From assembly GCA_028456385.1 (NCBI GenBank), contig JALNQF010000153.1, positions 1-64,000 on the forward strand: a DNA stretch of 64,000 bases, read 5' to 3'. Within the stretch, counting starts at the first letter, position 1, and every line of letters begins with the position of its first letter. The notes beneath the pieces are model-generated. The model saw only the letters and a list, made by a program, of their open reading frames with translations, was not told the origin of the DNA and did no database searches. A program made the position numbers and the translations under genes. Of the stretch, positions 1 through 12,401 are shown one piece after another. This stretch comes from Ophiosphaerella korrae. Its lineage: Eukaryota; Ascomycota; Dothideomycetes; Pleosporales; Phaeosphaeriaceae.

Positions 1-1880
1 ACTAGATAACTTAGATTAACTATAGCGTTTACCTAGGCGCTTAGAGCTCTAAGGCGTACTATTCGCGATACCTAGGTGTCTTTTATAGCCTAGTATTTCT
101 CTATTATAAGCTTATAGGTAGCTACCTCTTCTACTATTACTAGGCTCTTTAGTTTAGGTTAAACTAGTTTGTTAGCGTAGATATTAGGGACGTTATTAGC
201 TTCTAGATTAACTAGCTACTAGATACCTAGCTTAAGAGCGTTATAATAGAGTTATATAAACTATACTAGCTATTATAAGCGCTTATTAAGTAGGGTAGTA
301 CCTTTATTAAGTAGAGTAATCTTACTATAAGATATTATAAGCGTTTAAGTAATAGATAAGATAAGATAGGATAGGATAAGAGTATACTAAGCTCGCGATC
401 TCTTACTATAGTATATAGGATAAAACTATTAAGTAATTTTTAGCGCTAGGCTTATAACTATTACAAGATGTAAGCTTAAGAATAAGTAAGAGATAATTAT
501 TAATTAAAGAGCTATCTAAGCTAGGCTACTTATATATAGTAGAGTAGCTTAAACAGCTTATATAGCTTACTTACTACTATAAGCTTACCTAAATTGTATA
601 GAGCGAAGCTCTAACTTGCGACATTAGTGTTTATAACTACTAGGGCTTATTATTAAGTAAGAGTAGTAAAGGAGTATATAGCTTAATATTAAGAGTTAAT
701 ATAACCTATTCTAGGTTAAATAAAGCTAATCTAGCGCCTTAAAACTTTCCTTAGATATTCTTAGGAGTAATTGCTATATTATAGGCGCGCTTAAAGTATA
801 GCAAGAACTCTTATTTTATAATATAGCTAATCTAGTAGCGTATAAGCGCTTTAACTTAGCGCCTATACGCCTTCTTTAAAGGGGTAAAACAGCTTATATT
901 AAGTAGCTACAAGAGGTATAATATATACGTAGGTATATAAAGAGTAATAATCTTATTATCCTTATAGTAGTTCTTAAATTTAAGTAAGTTATAGCTCTTA
1001 TAGCTATTAATAATAAGTAAACATACTATCCTAATAGTACGCGTCTTTATATACGTATTAAAGTGCTTTAACTACGCAAGACTAAGCGTATTAGTTGTCT
1101 AGCTATTTTTAGAGACCTTAATAACCTAGTTTTAGAGTATTTTACTATCCTTATACTAGTTTAATAGGTAGTAGTACGCCTTAAGGATAATAAAGAGTAG
1201 AATAGCCTACTTAGTTATATTAATACCTGTAATAGCTATTACCTACTCTCTATTACTTAGCTAGATTGCTTTTAGCTATAAACGTCTCTCTAAGGCTATA
1301 ATAACTATATTTACTATAATCTAGCCTATTATAAAGCTTATCTCGTTAAAGTTATATAAGTTATTATCTAAGATACTATACTTAGCTTTAGTATTAGCTA
1401 CTAGCTTAAACTACTCTTATATAAGGTTAGGATCCTTATAAAAGGCTCTCTTATAGTTGTACTTGTAATTAAACCTTATTTTAAGCTTAGGGCAGCGCTT
1501 AACAAACGTACTAGGCTAGTTTATACTAACTTAGGCTAGATTACACTTAGCGCGCAAGGAATTAGCTATATTAGCTACGTCTGCAAGCTAGGGGAGGAAT
1601 CTACGCTTAATAAAGTTAAGGACATACTTAACAATTACACCCTCTTTAAGCTTAGTTAGATTACTTAAGTTAGGCATAGTATCTACGCGTAAAGGTCGTC
1701 TAGCGCGTTAATTACCTAGCGTCTTACAAGAGATATTATAGATAGATACAGCGCGTCGTAGTAAGAGATTTACGTCTTGTTTAATAGCTTAAAAAGTAAG
1801 CTATACTTAACGTTTATTTAAAAGTTCTATATATTGTTATTGTTATAACATTAGAGAGTAGTAGGTGTTTTAGTAAGGGC
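1..1880 (-). mobile_element. RIP-degraded Fot1/pogo-like DNA transposon
   Basis: The stretch is AT-rich, with TA in great excess and almost no CA or TG, the usual trace of RIP. Conceptual translation of the minus strand, ignoring stops, still reads like a Fot1/pogo transposase. A helix-turn-helix region lies near 1690-1830. The peptide NLYNFNEISFIIG (1321-1362) corresponds to the first catalytic Asp region, usually YNFDETGF. Near 840-1040 a segment resembles the last catalytic Asp and the following 'PxxSHLLQPLDVG' region. Many stops make it inactive. No terminal repeats could be defined, and the left end may lie outside the window. The family assignment rests on remembered family motifs. Confidence 0.7.
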
Positions 1881-1999
1881 TTAGCAAAAGTAGGTAACTC
1901 GCCTGTATAAGTAACTCGCCTATAGAGTACGTTATTAAATCCTTTAGAATCTATACTAAATACTACGCGTATAGGGCTTTAGCTATATACTAAATACTT

Positions 2000-4900
2000 C
2001 TTTAAATTATAAGTATACTCTACGTATAAGAGTAATAATACCTAGTTATCTTACTAGTAATTTATATAGATCCTTAAGTACGTTTCTAATTCCTAGTTCT
2101 ACTTTTTAGTTTACCTATCTATCTATAGGTAAAAAGCTATACTTAATTAATAATTAATTTTAAAGTAATAGTATATATTAGACTAGAATTAGCTTATAAA
2201 GATAGACCCTCTATCTAATAGTAAGGTGTCTAAGAGACTTTACTTTAAAAAGTATTAATTTATTAATAAATTAGCTACTCTTTATACTATAATTATCTTA
2301 CTTATAAGGAAGTATTAGATATACTTTATAAACTAGTCTATAAGTACTAGAATTAAGTTAAACTTATTCTCTTTTATATCTCTTAAGACTAGTAAGTCTA
2401 TTATAAAGTCTAATAAAAAGTAACGCTATACTATTATAGGTACTAGTAGTAGTACTAGTATTTCCTAGGGTTTATACCTTTAAATCTTATTTAATTAATA
2501 TATAAGATATCTCTTAATATAGTTATAAATATCTAGGAGAAGACGTAGCTAATAATACTTGCGCTTTAGTAAGTCTATAGTCTTATTAGTCTTATAGTAG
2601 CTATATATTAGGTTATTATAGTTTTTTTATAGGATGTTTTAGTAGAGAGCTCTATTATTAGGAATCTATACTTTCTTACTTTTACGTAGGATACTACTAG
2701 GGTTAAACTCCTAGTTATAGTTACTTTTCTTTACTCTACTTACTTCCTAGAGGCTCTCTACTATATATATAGGATAGGCTATATTTTTTTCTTATACTTA
2801 ATAGATAAACTCTATAAAGCGTTCTAGAATTTCTAGAGTATAAGCGTCTTTATCCTACGTTACTTTACGCGTAAGACTATTTAGAAATAAAATACTATAT
2901 ATTATAGCTTTTATAAGCTCTTCTATAACTTTATAGGTTTATATAGCTTTAGATATAATACTTCTTACTTTATCGCTATTAATAGTAGTAGAGGGAGGTA
3001 TACCTAATAGTAACGTATTACTAGGTTCTAATATCTAGTTAGGAAATTCTATTTTAAGTATATTAGCCTTTTTAGAAGTTTAACAGGTCTCTATAAGGTC
3101 CCCCTTAGAGTAGTCTTATCTTAATACCTCCTAAAAATAGGTATTTAAAGCTCTAGACTTCTAGATAGCCTAGATCTAAAGCTTCTAGTGTAGCGTTAGT
3201 AATATTGCGTTATATAATACTTGCTACTCTCTAATAAGAATACCTTTTGTATAGTTAGGCTGCCTTAAAGGCCTATCTACTAGGTTCTTTTATCTTAGTT
3301 TATATTTAACTTTAAAATTAAACCTTATAAGCTCTTCTACTTAGTAAGCTTACTTAAGAGAGAGTTCTTTAGTACTTATAAAGTACTATAGATTATTATA
3401 ATTAAAGAGTACTTAGATTATTAATAGAGTATATTTAAGATAGTATTACTATATTTTAAATATTTTAACTATAGCACTTAACTCCTTATTATACGTATAC
3501 TATCTTAAAAAAGGTCCTAAGAACTTCTTACTCTAAAATACTACTAGTTTCTAATAGTAATTAGTTACTAACTCTACTATCTAAGGCTAGAGAAGGATTA
3601 CTACTATAGTAAACTCTAATACGTCTATTATAACTATTAAGTCTTTTACTAGGTTAAAGTACTATAAGACTAAAGAGTCTAAAAATTTCTCCTTTAATTA
3701 AAGGAACGCTAATTAAATATTATTAGGCTAACTCTATAGTTTATACTAGTAAGTAAAGCCTTTCTTTATTTTCTTATATTTTACTTTAATTAGCTTACCT
3801 TTAGAACTCTACTAAGTTAGTAGTAGAGCCTATATAGTAGTTATATAGTCTACTAGAAGTCTAACTATTTTAGAGTATTTATATATAAACCTCTTATAAA
3901 AGTTAGTAAACCTAAGAAAGACCTAAATATCTTTATAGCTCTCTAGTTCTAGCTACTCTTTAATAGTTTTTGCTCTTACTAGGTCTATTACTACTTCTTC
4001 TAGAGTAATAATATAGCCTAGAAACTTAACTAATTTAGTATTAAAGGTGTATTTACTTACTTTGTAGTAGAGTCCCTATTTAATAAGTCTATCTAGTACT
4101 TCTTTAACGTAAGTAATATAATTCTCTTTATTTTTAGAGTATATAAGGATATTATCTAAGTAGACAATATAGATATAGTCTACTAGCCCTCTAAGGGTAT
4201 AGTAGATATAGGACTAAAAGGTCGTAGGTATATTTACTAAACTAAATAGTATAATAAGTTATTTAAAATAACTATATCTTATTTTAAACGCTATCTTCTA
4301 CTTATTACTCTTCTTAATACGTAGCCTATAATAGGCGTTATAAAGGTTAAGCTTTAAGAAGATTTTTACCTTAGATAGTTAATCTAATATCTTACTTACA
4401 AAAGAGATTAGGTATCTATCTTTAATTATAATCTTATTTAGGCCTCTATAGTCTACGTAGAGATAAAGAGTACTATCTAACTTTAGGATAAAGAGAATTA
4501 GAGTACTTACTAGAGATTTACTTAGGTAGATCTATCTCTTCTCCTACGCTATATTAAGGTATTCCTAAAGGATATCTAGTTCTTAGCGAGATAGGTTGTA
4601 TATTAGAATATTTAGGATCTTCTTACCCTCTTTAATTTTTATAGCGTAATTGTATTCTCTATAAGGAGTAAGTATCTTTATCTAATTCTTACTAAATACG
4701 CGCTACTTATAGTATAGCTCTTTTAGAATATATATTATTTCTTCTTTATTAAACGCGTTATCTACGTACTAGTAGCCCTTTAGGCTATTATTAGAAGGGG
4801 TCTAGGCCTCCTTTACTAGTAGTTTTAACTATTTAGGATCTTTATAATATATACTTACTACTACCTTTTATATTATCTCTTCTAGTAGCTATAATAGTAA

Positions 4901-6960
4901 TAGCGTATCCTTAATATAATATCTTATATAATTAATAATCTTGTTTATAGTATTCTTTAGCTAGAGTAGACTTTACCTATAGTACTAGGTAGTATCTATA
5001 ATAGTATCTCTACTAGGTCCCTTCTATATTAATAGTCTACTAGGCTCTCCTAATAGTAGCCTAGTAGTAAACTAATAAATATCCTAAGTAACTATATCTC
5101 TTAGTTCTTTGTTTAGTACTATATAGACAAGCCTATTAAGATAGAGGATATATACTTATTCTCTTAGCGTAATATTATTAAATAGCTTTTAAGTACTTAC
5201 TAGGGTTATTCTTTTATCTTTTAACTCTTTTAGCTACTATTAAAAGGTGCCTAATAGAAATCTAATCTATAGGTTAGCCTCTCTTAGCTATAAGTACTCT
5301 AAGATAAAGTTATAACTACTAAAGATTACCTCTAAAAAGCGTTAAAGACTAATATTACGCCTAATTCCTTTATTATCTTTATATATAACTATAAGATTAT
5401 ATACTATATAAATAGCTAGTCGTGTATTATTTAAAAATATAGCTATAAAGATACTCTTTATCTCTATATTTAGGTATACTAAGAGTTTAGCACTTTCTTT
5501 ATTAATTAGGTTTACCTCTACGCCTAAATTGTAAAAGGCCTAGAATACTACTAGGGTTTCCTTAGAGGTAAGTATAACTACATTAACTATAATCTTTAAA
5601 TATTCTCTTTTTATTTCTTGCCCTAATTGCTAGTAAGAAAGGTTAGTAACTAAAGCTTCTCTTTTCCTAACTCTAGGTTTTTATTTTTAAATTAAGGTTT
5701 CCTTAATTTAAAATCTTTATTCTTCTAGTAGGGCTTTTAGTGTCCTTTCTAGTTACTAACCCTTTTTTCTTCTAGCTTTTTAGCTAAGGAACTAGGCTAC
5801 TACTAGTCCTTTATTAGTTCGCCCCTAGGTAAAGGTTAGGACTTCTACTAATCCTGTCTTTTATTAGGTACTTTGTACTCTTAGGTAAGCGCTTAACGTT
5901 TTTCCTTATAAGGATTTAATTAAGATTAAGTAGATCTATTTTTACTTATATTATAGACTACCTTTAGTCTAGTTATAGTAACTACTATTTCTATATTTTA
6001 AAGTACTCTTTTAAAATCCTCTTAAGAGCTAACGTTATTTAAACTTTTATTACGTTAGAGCTTAGTTTAATAAGCTTTAGGTATCTTTAACTAGATATAT
6101 AAGATCTTTAGTTTATTATTATTATTAAGCTTAATAAACATATTAGAGAGGATAGCTTTTTTCTTGCTTAGATATAGTAAGAAGAAATTAACGCTATTAC
6201 TACTACGCTATTAATAGTTCTAGAACTTAGAGTAGTTTTAAAACTTTGTTAATACTAGGTCCTAGACTAGCTAGCGCTATTCTACCTTTAATCTATCCTA
6301 GGTCTAAATAACTTTGTTATTAATCTTCTATTGTAGTAGTTTACAATAGATATTATATTAGATTGTATTTAATACCTAATAGAGTCTTATATTAGTATCT
6401 TCTAGAGCTTAAACTAATCTAAAAGTAGTTTCTATATTTTTAGCCTAGGTTTACACCTATTATAGCGTAGGTTATTACTTTTTAAAGCCTAACTTAGGTC
6501 TTAGTAGTACTTTATTAAGTATACCTATAAGTTTACCTATATTGTTATAGGCTACCCTAAGGTAGCCTATAGTAGTTCTACTACTACTAGTACCTAGTAG
6601 TATATATAACACTATATTAACTTAGTCTTCTAACTTTATAATTACCTTAGGTAAGGAACTATTACTTTATACTTTAAATAAAGCGTTTATTAATTTTTAA
6701 ACAAACTACTATAGAGTTTCTTCTATTAGCTCTAATAAAGCCCTTCCTAAAGGAGTAGCGTTACTCCCTATTCTCTTTAGAAGGGGTATAGGGTCTATTG
6801 CTTGCCCTAGGGCGTTCCCCTAGAGCGGTAAGGGCTTATTATCTAATAAGCTATTTATAACTACGTTACTAGCCTCTATATCTTAAGGAGATAGTAAGTT
6901 AGTCTTAGGAAAGCTTTACTAGGCTAACTAGCTACTACGTGTAACTCCTTAATTAGTTAT
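2000..6960 (-). mobile_element. RIP-degraded Ty3/Gypsy LTR retrotransposon
   Basis: Minus-strand translation shows reverse-transcriptase blocks in the correct order. LYVDYRGLNKIIIKDRY lies around 4410-4460. KIAFKIRYSYFK (usual form WKTAFRTRYGHFE) lies at about 4264-4300. YIVYLDNILIYS lies around 4136-4170 and is the YxDD box, with the second Asp changed to Asn. Gag should lie to the right (about 5.7-6.9 kb), and RNase H and integrase to the left (about 2.2-3.9 kb); both are too eroded to delimit. Stops are frequent and the CA-to-TA bias is extreme, so the copy is dead. I could not pair two LTRs, so both ends are approximate. Confidence 0.75.
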
Positions 6961-7540
6961 AATAAATTTAATCTAACAACTACCTCTTAGTTAGAGTAAG
7001 AAGGATTTAAATTGTAAAGAGTATTTAGTAGGAGTTAGATGTAATAGAATAATAGGTATATTAATAAAGTAAGACAAATCCTTAAGGGATTTATAGGCTT
7101 ACGAAGGTGTTTATATATCTAAAGAGTATACGTAATCCTAAGTAGCTCTAAGGGTAATCCTAGAGGTGCCTAAGGAGCTTAAAGGGAGGTTTAAAGGGAG
7201 AGGCTTAAAGAGAGGTTTTAGGTAAGGGGAAAAGTACCTGTAATAGTAAGCTACTAGGTATATATACCTAGTACTTACTTAGATAGCTTTATCTACTATT
7301 TACTCTTTTTAGTTAATTGTTAAAACTACCTTATTAAGTTATCTTGCGTAAAGTCTACCTTATAGTTATCTTACGTAAAGTCTACCTTACAAGTAGGTAG
7401 TATTATAGCTATTAACTCTTTTAGTAGAGTAGACTAACTATAGTATAGTAGCGAGCTCTCTATTATAATAGTGTTTACTAGTATAACGTAGGTAGAGCGA
7501 TTATAATGTTAAACTAAGTTACTTAGGGCTAAGCTAAGTT
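6961..7540. other. AT-rich RIP-type DNA without a readable gene
   Basis: This stretch continues the TA-rich, CA-poor composition between the Gypsy remnant and the second Fot1 fragment. A short near-perfect tandem duplication with unit TTATCTTRCGTAAAGTCTACC lies at about 7339-7392. It may contain the right LTR of the Gypsy element, but no matching left copy was recognised. Confidence 0.5.
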
Positions 7541-7965
7541 ACTAGTAGGTTAGGGACGCTGTAATAGAGTACAAGAGATTAGATTGTAGTAAGGGGTGTA
7601 TTAATAAGTAGAGTAATCGCTAACTACCTAGTGATTCCTTCGAAGGGCTTATATACCCTTCTCCTAGGGCTAACCGCCTCGGGCTAACCCGAGATAGGGT
7701 GGTTTCTAATAGTTTATTAGCTATATTAGCTACCTTGTAGAGCTAGGGGGCAAATCCTCGTTAGTTAAGGTTAAGGATATAGTTAATAAGTGTTCGCTCC
7801 TTATTAGGAGTGAGTTTCTAGTAATTTAGCGTTGTAGTAGGCCAAATAGTAATTCCTCTAAGTCGCTTAGAGAGGCGATAATAATTAACGTTAAAAGCTT
7901 TAGCAGCGCGTTGCTGACTTTGGAATTAGCCTAAAGATAAAGCTTTAAGGGCAAGCTCTACTCTA
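7541..7965 (-). mobile_element. Fot1/pogo-like transposase fragment (DNA-binding part)
   Basis: The minus strand of about 7690-7900 reads LTPNKERTLINYILNLN followed by a stop, then RGFAP and ANIANKLLE. This is the psq/CENP-B-type DNA-binding region found in Fot1-like transposases, and it parallels the block at about 1540-1690 of the first element. Only the N-terminal part is present and it has stops, so this is a truncated and mutated copy. The composition changes abruptly to ordinary coding-type DNA just to its right, at about 7970. Confidence 0.6.
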
Positions 7966-7969
7966 CCTT

Positions 7970-8626
7970 CATATGCAGGTGTATTTTTTTGTTGTTGTTG
8001 TGTTATAGCGGTGTAGAAGTAGTGTTCGCAGTGCCAAGAAAAGTTGTCGGGTTCGATGATAAAACACGTTATGTACTATCAAATCCAGGGTTGTAACGGG
8101 ATTAGTAGATGAAACCCAAGCCTGCTGTCAGGAGGATAGGGCGCCCTGATAAGGAGCTTCATTGTGCCTTGCAGCAAATTGGTTCGCAAAAGCACGGCGA
8201 GAATTTAAAGGAATACTAGGAGGACTATGATTCTACACTAGGCATCTCGGCTCTATACGCTTTGAGGAGACTCTTAAGAGAATATAATTAGCTCTTGCTA
8301 GCATAACTATATTGAACGAGTTAGAATAGATATCTAATAAGCAAGAATATCTCCTCCAGTGACGGGACATGAAATCGGGACCGGTAAAGCATTGAGAGTC
8401 CATGTCCCTGCTAGTTTGGGGCCCATATTCAGGACTCATTCATGCTCAAAATCATGCACCTGCCGATAATTTTCAAGCTTGCTCACGGCATAATCAAGCC
8501 AGCTCGTGCTCCGCTCAGGCCGTATCCTGTTAGTTCGTATCTACTCAGGGTAAGCCCAGGTTCACTCAGCCACTTCTTAGCGGGGGGCCTGATTTCAGGA
8601 CCGCATTGTGTGATCAGGTTGTAAGA
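7970..8626. other. Intergenic, no supported gene
   Basis: Composition is normal here, in contrast to the RIP-altered block on the left. Short ORFs occur on both strands but none shows a recognisable domain or a splice-consistent extension. Confidence 0.5.
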
Positions 8627-8699
8627 TTAGAGTGTAGAATAAGTATTCTTAGATAGAAGGTAGCTAAATATGGAAATATTACTGTTTTTATATTGAAAA

Positions 8700-8992
8700 G
8701 CTATGTACAGTCTGCCGCCACTTTTGGCGGCATCTGCCACCCTTGCCGTAGGGCATTGTCGTCGGTGTATAATGCAACATGTGTCAATCCAAGCCCACTC
8801 GAAGCCATCATTGATAGCCAACTTGCAGCACCCAAGAATTTTGCTGTAGCCAGCCATATTCTCGGCATATGGCTTCCCGATGTCGTCAAATGTAACTTCC
8901 TCTTTTCCCCATGTGTGCGATAAGATAACATAATGAGGTACATTCTCGAAAAACGCGCGAAGCTTCAGAGTTGTTATGTTAAGTAACCACAT
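8700..8992 (-). pseudogene. Truncated HET-domain gene (N-terminal fragment)
   Basis: From an ATG at 8992 the minus strand encodes the classic start of one HET subfamily: MWLLN, then an SHTWG motif, EVTFDDI, a GCCKLA segment and GFEWAWIDTCCI. Those are the first conserved HET blocks. After DTCCI (about 8773) similarity to the family stops at once; the expected DKxSSAELSEAINSMF region is absent and the frame ends within about 50 codons. A full HET protein is several hundred residues, so this is a fragment. Just past the break, at 8713-8732, lies an 8-bp-arm palindrome resembling a transposon end, so insertion or excision may have caused the truncation. Confidence 0.7.
8713..8732. repeat. Short perfect palindrome at the HET fragment break
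   Basis: TGCCGCCA and TGGCGGCA are perfect inverted arms separated by CTTT. On the minus strand the site contains AAAGTGGCGG, the same ten bases found in the terminal repeats of the MITE at 9484-9872. Confidence 0.75.
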
Positions 8993-9483
8993 GACGTAGA
9001 AGAGATGAAAAGGCAGCTATGAGCTCGTCGAACCCTGACGTTTATGAAGTTGATGTTCAAGCTGATCAGCACTCAGCCCGATGGGAGTTGCAAGATGGAT
9101 GCAGTTACGTCAGCGAGCTGAAGTTTGATCGCTCGGCAAGCTGGCTGTGTCATTCGCGCAGTTGTGCCTTTGGCCAGTTGAAAAAGTCAGAAGACCACTC
9201 CCCATACCAATACTAGCTGTGTACAATAGTTAATTCGTTATAGAATTATTTAACTAGGAATATTCCCTTTACTTATACCTCACCACCGAAAAGATTTTAG
9301 ATACCCTAAATACCTTCCAGCTGATACTCCTTAGGTGGCTTGAGAACATCAGTTAGTAGGGGGTGTGCATCACGCGCACAGACATGTTAAGACATACCTA
9401 GCCTAGCTTGAGAACACCGGGCAGGGCTTCTTTCCAGACGACCAACTAATTGGTCTATCAAACGAAAGAAACATTGCGCGCTC
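8993..9483. other. Intergenic, no supported gene
   Basis: This contains one 65-codon plus-strand ORF (9019-9216) without recognisable similarity. It may be upstream sequence of the broken HET gene. Nothing else is supported. Confidence 0.45.
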
Positions 9484-9872
9484 TGAAAGTGGCGGTTTGC
9501 CGCACAGGCGAGAACACAGAAACGCCGCTCCAAATACTTCTCTTTACAATAACTCAATAAAATAAAGCTCTTACTGCGTACACATTCAATAGAGTACTCT
9601 TTATATAGTAAAGAAGAGGTCTACTTATTTTTATTAATTAATTCTAAATATTACGCTACATAATAGGAAAAGAAGTAGAATCTAGTTCTCTTCTTTAAAA
9701 ATATTGTAAGCTAGAAGAGAGACTTTTTTTCTTCTTCTTTTTAGCTAGTATTAAAACTAAGATCAAGAATCATTAGACCATTAGCTTTTTCTATAGAAAA
9801 GAAGCCTTATAGGAGGTATAGGAGTCAAGAGAAGGATTAGGAGCTGCCCACGCGGGCAAACCGCCACTTTCA
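9484..9872. mobile_element. 389-bp MITE with 18-bp terminal inverted repeats
   Basis: The left end TGAAAGTGGCGGTTTGCC (9484-9501) is repeated exactly in inverse at 9855-9872. Weaker symmetry continues inward (GCACAGGCGAG on the left, CGCGTGGGCAG read from the right). The core is AT-rich and has no ORF, so the element is non-autonomous. The ends are GC-rich while the core is TA-rich, as if the core had been hit by RIP. No clear target duplication is seen directly outside the repeats. Confidence 0.8.
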
Positions 9873-10360
9873 AAGTCAGCCGAGAGGCGCGGAACAGGGG
9901 GCGACATGTCTCGATTTTCGAGTTGCCAATTTCACGAAAGTAGCTGATCTCCCTGATCGAGCCTGTAGCGCGTTTATATACCGGATCATCGAATTACTAA
10001 ATAGTGAAACTCATGAGCTAGCCGCGAGATTCAGTTGATTTATTAAGCATAGTCTACCGGTGATTATTGCGGCCGACGTAGGCTCGAATGTAACAACACA
10101 TGAACACCATTTAATTATTCCAAAAATAAAATCTTGATTTTTATTCCCTAAACCAAACCTCCAACAATCCATTAGGATTAGTTACAGAGCACACAGTGCC
10201 CCAAGAAACGAAGACCCCAACGCCATAACACAACTGTGATAACCATTTTTTGTCTCGTTTTATAAGAAAGAAAAGAAAAACATATTTTATCATCAGTCAG
10301 AAGACTGGCATAAACCGGTTGATTATTAAGCCTTGCCATTCAATTACGGGCCTCATTCGT
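9873..10360. other. Intergenic, downstream of the MARVEL-type gene
   Basis: No gene is seen. The right part is the 3' flank of the minus-strand gene ending at 10361. Confidence 0.5.
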
Positions 10361-11006
10361 CTACGCCTCCTCAACAGCCTTCGCGGCAGGCTTCTTGTTC
10401 TTGTACCAAAGGGTAGGCAGGAGCGCGCAGGAGACCGTGAACAAGATGCTAAGTCGGGTTAGTAAACGAAGAACCAAAAGATATACGGGAAACATACCAG
10501 AGCGCAATAGCCATGCCCCAAACAGTCTTAGCCTGGAAGCAATTGCTGCGCGTAACACCAGCCCAATGACGAAGATCCAGCGAGGAGCCCGAAACGTTGA
10601 GGTTTTGCGCGGCAGCCTTGACGAAGGCGTAGGCATAGGTAGCCTCGACTTCCTTGGGGCTCATGCCGATGACGTAGCAATTGAGGAAGGACATGGGTTT
10701 GCCGACGGTGACGGCGCAGACGATGAAGGCGATGAGAAGGAGGGAGTCGACGGCAGTCATGACGAGGAGGCCGAGGTTGGCGGAGGACCAGTAGTAGCCG
10801 ACGCTGACGATGATGTAAAGCGCTGCGATGCAGGTTACGCTGAGGGTGCCGACAAATTCCTTCGGTGGCTCGACGCCCGTTACGACGATCATTTGCACGA
10901 AGTTGGAGGTGATGCCGATGACGACGAGCATGCAGATGGCTTGGAGAACGCGGACGAGCAAGAACATCTTGCTCAGGGGCATGGCTCCGTAGCTTGGGAC
11001 AGGCAT
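10361..11006 (-). CDS. MARVEL-like four-helix membrane protein
   Basis: Two exons are read (11006-10498 and 10448-10361) with a 49-bp GT-AG intron that has a TTACTAAC branch site. The product is 198 residues. Four hydrophobic helices are visible at about residues 14-34, 54-73, 77-101 and 162-184, with a short Lys/Ala-rich cytosolic tail. The start is the ATG before PVPSYGAMPLSKM. The number and spacing of helices match the fungal MARVEL-type membrane proteins thought to act in membrane apposition or cortical domains, but there is no diagnostic active site. Function is inferred from topology only. The long plus-strand ORF across the same DNA is an antisense shadow. Confidence 0.75.
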
Positions 11007-12401
11007 GTTGGCTGAATGGAATTAGGATTCGTGGAAAGTGCTGTAAAAGATTGTCGTGAGGGTCGGATATCGTGCGTGTGAAACGGATGTCGTGCTGAAT
11101 TGACCAGGTACTTTTCAAGATACAAGGGATGGAACCGGTCTGCACAGCAGATGAAAGACTTTGTAGTAGTAGACGACCGAAGAAAGAATGAGACCCAGAT
11201 AGGAAACAAGGAAATAAGGAAAAGAGTAAGGAAAAGATGGAGTTGTTGTTGCGAAGTGACTGCGAATGTGTTTGACCTCTCTTCTGCTGCCTTTCCCGGC
11301 ACATCTTATACATCTGAACCTCTGGTTTCTGGATCAACAAGTCAACCGTAAAAGGAATAGTTACAGCAATTGCTATTCTTGCGTGCCGGTTGTCTGGACC
11401 TCAGCAGTTTCATGGCATCTTGAGCAGTCGCTGGACGGGCCAATGAGAGGCGAGAACGGCGATGGTACAAAGAGGGTCCAAGCTGGCGCACTGACGTACG
11501 GGCGGCTACAGCATGACGATCTCCTGCCCTGAGGAACGTTCGTTCTGGGGAAGCCATTCAGGCACCAGAGATCTTGAGGGTGCCTGAAGGATCTGGAGCC
11601 GCAATTTACGTAGTAAAATGAGTGGATGAGAGGCAGCGAGGCGGCTGTCGTACTGCTTCCCCGGTCCCACTACTAGTCTCTCGACCAACATGGCGCGCGG
11701 GACCTATGCTTAGAAAGTGTTGAGGCTCAATCGGATGGCGGGAGCTTGAAACGCCCTTTCGCAATGGCCGTGTGGTGGGGCCATGATGGGTTAGTGTAGT
11801 AACAAGATGATGAATGAGAGGCCAGCTGAAGAGCAGATGTGAGGCGTGCGACCATGGAGAAGGGCTTGATTCCTATTGGTCGAATGTTTTGTATGCCACA
11901 GACCAGTCGGTCGGTGGCTGTAAGTTATGCAAGATATGATGCACTATGCATGCTGGAATTCTCCTCTACCTTTTCAACATTCGAATTTATCGTTGATCAT
12001 ATATTAGTGTAAATATCGAGTGCTCATTGCATGGAGTGGCCTGGAACATGTTCATTCGTCTTTCTAACCCTAAAATTTCGAGCTGAACGCCTATATATTC
12101 ATAAAACTCAAGTAAAGACAGCTAAGGTTAGCACATGATAAGGGTGTCGAGAGCGATATGTGCAAGTGAGGTGACAGGATAGTAAGGCTGGGCGTGTAAG
12201 GCGTGAGAAATGTCCACCACTCTTGTAGCTACTCCGAAGCGGAAGGTCCAACCGGCATTACCGAGCCACATCCGGTCACCATCGCTCCGAGGGTATGCGC
12301 AGGTCACGTACGAAGTAGCCGATAGGTAAAGCAGATAAATGTAAAATCTCCCTTCCTGCCTTTTTGACCGCACTTCCTCTATAATTGCGGATATAGACAT
12401 A
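11007..12401. other. Intergenic between divergent genes
   Basis: This separates the divergent starts of the MARVEL-like gene (minus) and the amidase (plus), so it must hold both promoters. Pyrimidine-rich tracts precede the MARVEL-like start on its own strand. Small ORFs here lack domains. No TATA box or operator could be assigned with confidence. Confidence 0.45.

Noticed and set aside
7339..7392. Tandem duplication as an LTR boundary
   Set aside because: The two copies are adjacent and short; no matching copy lies at the other end of the Gypsy remnant.
10395..11015. 206-codon plus-strand ORF over the MARVEL-like gene
   Set aside because: It is acidic and low-complexity, an antisense reading of the membrane-protein gene; the minus strand has helices, a good intron and a sensible start.
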